From an uncultured Persicitalea sp. (lineage in GTDB: Bacteria > Bacteroidota > Bacteroidia > Cytophagales > Spirosomataceae), in the NCBI GenBank assembly GCA_950075905.1, contig CATMVR010000231.1, positions 1-7,637 of the forward strand: 7,637 bases of DNA, in the 5' to 3' direction. How positions within the stretch are numbered: position 1 is the stretch's first letter; each line of letters begins with the position of its first letter. The notes under the pieces are model-generated. The model did not search any database. It saw only the letters and a list, made by a program, of their open reading frames with translations, and was not told where the DNA came from. The position numbers were made by a program, and so were the translations under genes. This document shows positions 5,831-7,637 of the stretch, piece after piece.

Positions 5831-7519
5831 ATGCCTACCTCGCAATCGATACCCTACAAAAAATGGATTCTATGGACCCTCGGTCTGGGAATCGGGCTGG
5901 GGCTGATTGTGCTGCTGGCCGCCTGGGGCCTGCCAATTTATTTCAGAAACGAACTGGACAACGCTCTTAAAAAGGCGGTTGTCAACGCTTCTGACAGCCT
6001 ATATCGCATCAATTATGAATCCATCTACCTGAATATTCCGCTGGGCAACGCAGAGGTGAGCAATGTAAAACTCACTTCTGACAGCACCGTATATCAGCAG
6101 TTGGTTGCCGTCAAAAAGGCTCCCAATAATTTGATTGAGTTAGAGGCCGACAAGGTGAGCCTTTCGGGGGTTTCGTTACTACGACTTCTTATTTTTAAAG
6201 AGTTGGCCATAAATACGATTCTGATTGACAAACCCGTAGCCCATATTGCGCACAATTCCAGGCCCTACAATAAGGGTGGACCAACCAAATCTCCGTACGA
6301 ACTGATCAATAAGGTTCTCAAATCAATTAGAATTGATAAAATCAGTCTGAACAACGTTAACTTTACCTACATCAATTACAGCGATAGTTTGCAGCAACCC
6401 CAAAAAAGTTCGCTTAAAAAACTGTATCTGGATGTGTCAGATTTTCTGCTGGATGAAAATTCAGACAAAGATTCAAGCCGTATCCTGTACTCCCAGAATA
6501 TCGCCCTGAGGGCCGAGGGACTGGAATTGCCCTCCGGGAACTCATTGTATATTTTTCGGATGGCAGAGCTCCGGTTTTCCACTCGGGATAGCACATTACA
6601 GGTCAAGAATGTCCATTACCAGCCCCTGCTACCCAAACTGGAATTCAGCAAAAAACTGGGATGGGCCGCCGACCGGCTCGACCTGGAATTCAATGATATA
6701 AAAGCTACTCAGGTAGATACCAAGCGGTTTTTGGTAGATCGTCAGCTTTTTGCTCAAAACCTGTACATCGATGCCGGGCTGATGGATATTTTTAAAGACA
6801 AGCGCTACCGGGTCATTACCAAAGACAAAATGGGCGAATACCCGCATCAGTTGCTGTTAAAATCCAAATTCAGGATCGGCTTCGACAAAGTGCACCTCAA
6901 AAGTACCCGGGTGAAGTACGGCGAGATGAACGACAAAACCAACCGAAGTGGTGCTGTCTTCTTTGATGGTACCCATGGTACGATTACAAACCTTACAAAT
7001 GATCCTGAATGGATCAGGAAGAACCCGAACTGCCGGGTAGATGTGCAGACGCGGTTTATGAATCAGGGAGCGCTGCACGCCTACTTTGATTTTGACCTGG
7101 CCGCCAAAAATGGGGCGTTTCGCTGTGGGGGAACCATGAAAAACTTTGAAATGCCCCGCCTAAACGATGTGACCGAGGCGTTAGCTAAGGCTTCGGTTAC
7201 CTCCGGCAAGGTAAGTATGCTGGACTTTGACATCCAGGCTACCAACACACGGGCCGTAATCAACACCAGCCTCCACTACGATGATCTCAAAGTGGATGTA
7301 TTGAAAGTTGACAAAAAAACCGGGGAACTGAAACGTCGCTGGTTTTTGTCTCAGGTGGCCAATAATGTGGTACTAAATGAAAACAACCCGCGCGGCAACC
7401 GCCCCGCCCGGATAGGCAAGGCGGTCATCGAACGCGAAAACGATGAGTCATTCTTTAATCTGATCTGGCATAGCCTGTTTGTTTCTATCAAGCATATCAC
7501 CATCGGTCGGGGCGACTGA
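5831..7519 (+). CDS. AsmA/DUF748-like single-TM envelope protein
   Basis: A 562-residue protein with a basic N-terminus, one TM helix at residues about 12-33 (WILWTLGLGIGLGLIVLLAA) and a long body exposed to the periplasm. The body is made of short alternating strands with repeated phrases of the type 'INYESIYLNIPLGNAEVSNV', 'IRIDKISLNNVNFTYIN' and 'FDKVHLKSTRVKYGEM', as in AsmA-like and DUF748 repeating beta-groove proteins. The C-terminal third (GTMKNFEMPRLNDVTEALAK, SGKVSMLDFDIQATN, then NLIWHSLFVSIKHI) resembles the AsmA C-terminal part. Such proteins sit in the inner membrane and are linked to lipid transfer or outer-membrane maintenance; the cargo here is unknown. The ATG at 5831 follows AAA and puts the TM helix right after the start. 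The gene lies 64 bp after the hydrolase and ends 7 bp before the stop of a convergent gene. The family assignment is moderate, from pattern only. Confidence 0.7.
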   Translation: MPTSQSIPYKKWILWTLGLGIGLGLIVLLAAWGLPIYFRNELDNALKKAVVNASDSLYRINYESIYLNIPLGNAEVSNVKLTSDSTVYQQLVAVKKAPNNLIELEADKVSLSGVSLLRLLIFKELAINTILIDKPVAHIAHNSRPYNKGGPTKSPYELINKVLKSIRIDKISLNNVNFTYINYSDSLQQPQKSSLKKLYLDVSDFLLDENSDKDSSRILYSQNIALRAEGLELPSGNSLYIFRMAELRFSTRDSTLQVKNVHYQPLLPKLEFSKKLGWAADRLDLEFNDIKATQVDTKRFLVDRQLFAQNLYIDAGLMDIFKDKRYRVITKDKMGEYPHQLLLKSKFRIGFDKVHLKSTRVKYGEMNDKTNRSGAVFFDGTHGTITNLTNDPEWIRKNPNCRVDVQTRFMNQGALHAYFDFDLAAKNGAFRCGGTMKNFEMPRLNDVTEALAKASVTSGKVSMLDFDIQATNTRAVINTSLHYDDLKVDVLKVDKKTGELKRRWFLSQVANNVVLNENNPRGNRPARIGKAVIERENDESFFNLIWHSLFVSIKHITIGRGD

Positions 7520-7526
7520 AGGTACC

Positions 7527-7637
7527 TCAGAACCAGCGACTCACATTCACTGAAATCAGGTAATCGGCAAAGGCGGCATCGCCGTGCTTCCGTCCGGTGG
7601 GATCCTGCAAATCTGAATAACTTTTCGTACGGTTACG
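7527..7637 (-). CDS. C-terminal fragment of an unidentified protein, possibly an outer-membrane beta-barrel (5' end outside window)
   Basis: Read on the minus strand from the window edge, one frame is open for 36 codons and ends in TGA at 7529-7527. The visible peptide ends GDAAFADYLISVNVSRWF. The last strand alternates hydrophobic residues and finishes on Phe, as outer-membrane barrel proteins do, so a barrel is the best guess, but 36 residues cannot settle it. It is convergent with the AsmA-like gene with only 7 bp between the stop codons. The alternative, a chance open frame, is less likely because otherwise the right edge would be noncoding right after a tightly packed gene. Confidence 0.5.
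   Translation of the reverse strand, partial: RNRTKSYSDLQDPTGRKHGDAAFADYLISVNVSRWF

Noticed and set aside
5776..5970. Small plus-strand open frame between the hydrolase and AsmA-like genes
   Set aside because: It mostly overlaps the AsmA-like gene in another frame and has no domain or start context.

Overview
The window reads as chromosomal DNA of a Bacteroidota bacterium, most likely of the order Cytophagales (Spirosoma/Dyadobacter-like, by general resemblance only). Reasons: several lipoproteins with Bacteroidota-style signal peptides, an ECF sigma factor followed by a membrane-anchored protein with a beta-barrel C-terminus, promoter-like sequences fitting the Bacteroidota consensus (TTTG, about 17-20 nt, TAnnTTTG) rather than the E. 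coli one, and no clear Shine-Dalgarno sequences. Base composition looks moderately GC-rich. I see no mobile element, CRISPR array, tRNA or rRNA.

Layout. 1-4597 is all on the minus strand. In transcription order it holds an ECF sigma factor (4597-4028), an overlapping anti-sigma-like protein with a predicted inner-membrane segment and an outer-membrane beta-barrel end (4056-2530), a serpin lipoprotein (2415-1207), a small lipocalin-like lipoprotein (1074-631) and the first 160 codons of an LVIVD-repeat lipoprotein (482 to beyond position 1). Two hairpins, the second terminator-like, and a plausible promoter separate the last two genes, so the LVIVD gene looks like its own transcription unit. 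The 1075-1206 gap carries inverted copies of a GAATGAG-type repeat. The 4598-4833 gap is a divergent regulatory region. On the plus strand follow a secreted alpha/beta hydrolase (4834-5766) and a large single-TM, AsmA-like protein (5831-7519), which ends 7 bp from the stop of a convergent gene whose C-terminal 36 codons are visible at the right edge.

How the parts may work together. Almost everything here acts in the cell envelope. The sigma/anti-sigma pair is the most notable element: the anti-sigma candidate appears able to touch cytoplasm, inner membrane, periplasm and outer membrane in one chain, matching the dual membrane-spanning anti-sigma (Dma) architecture described in Bacteroides thetaiotaomicron. 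The serpin, probably an inhibitory protease trap displayed on a lipid anchor, lies immediately downstream and could be part of the same envelope-stress response, though co-regulation is only inferred from gene order. The AsmA-like protein would belong to the class of repeating beta-groove proteins connected with lipid movement between membranes. The hydrolase is a probable periplasmic esterase or peptidase of unknown substrate.
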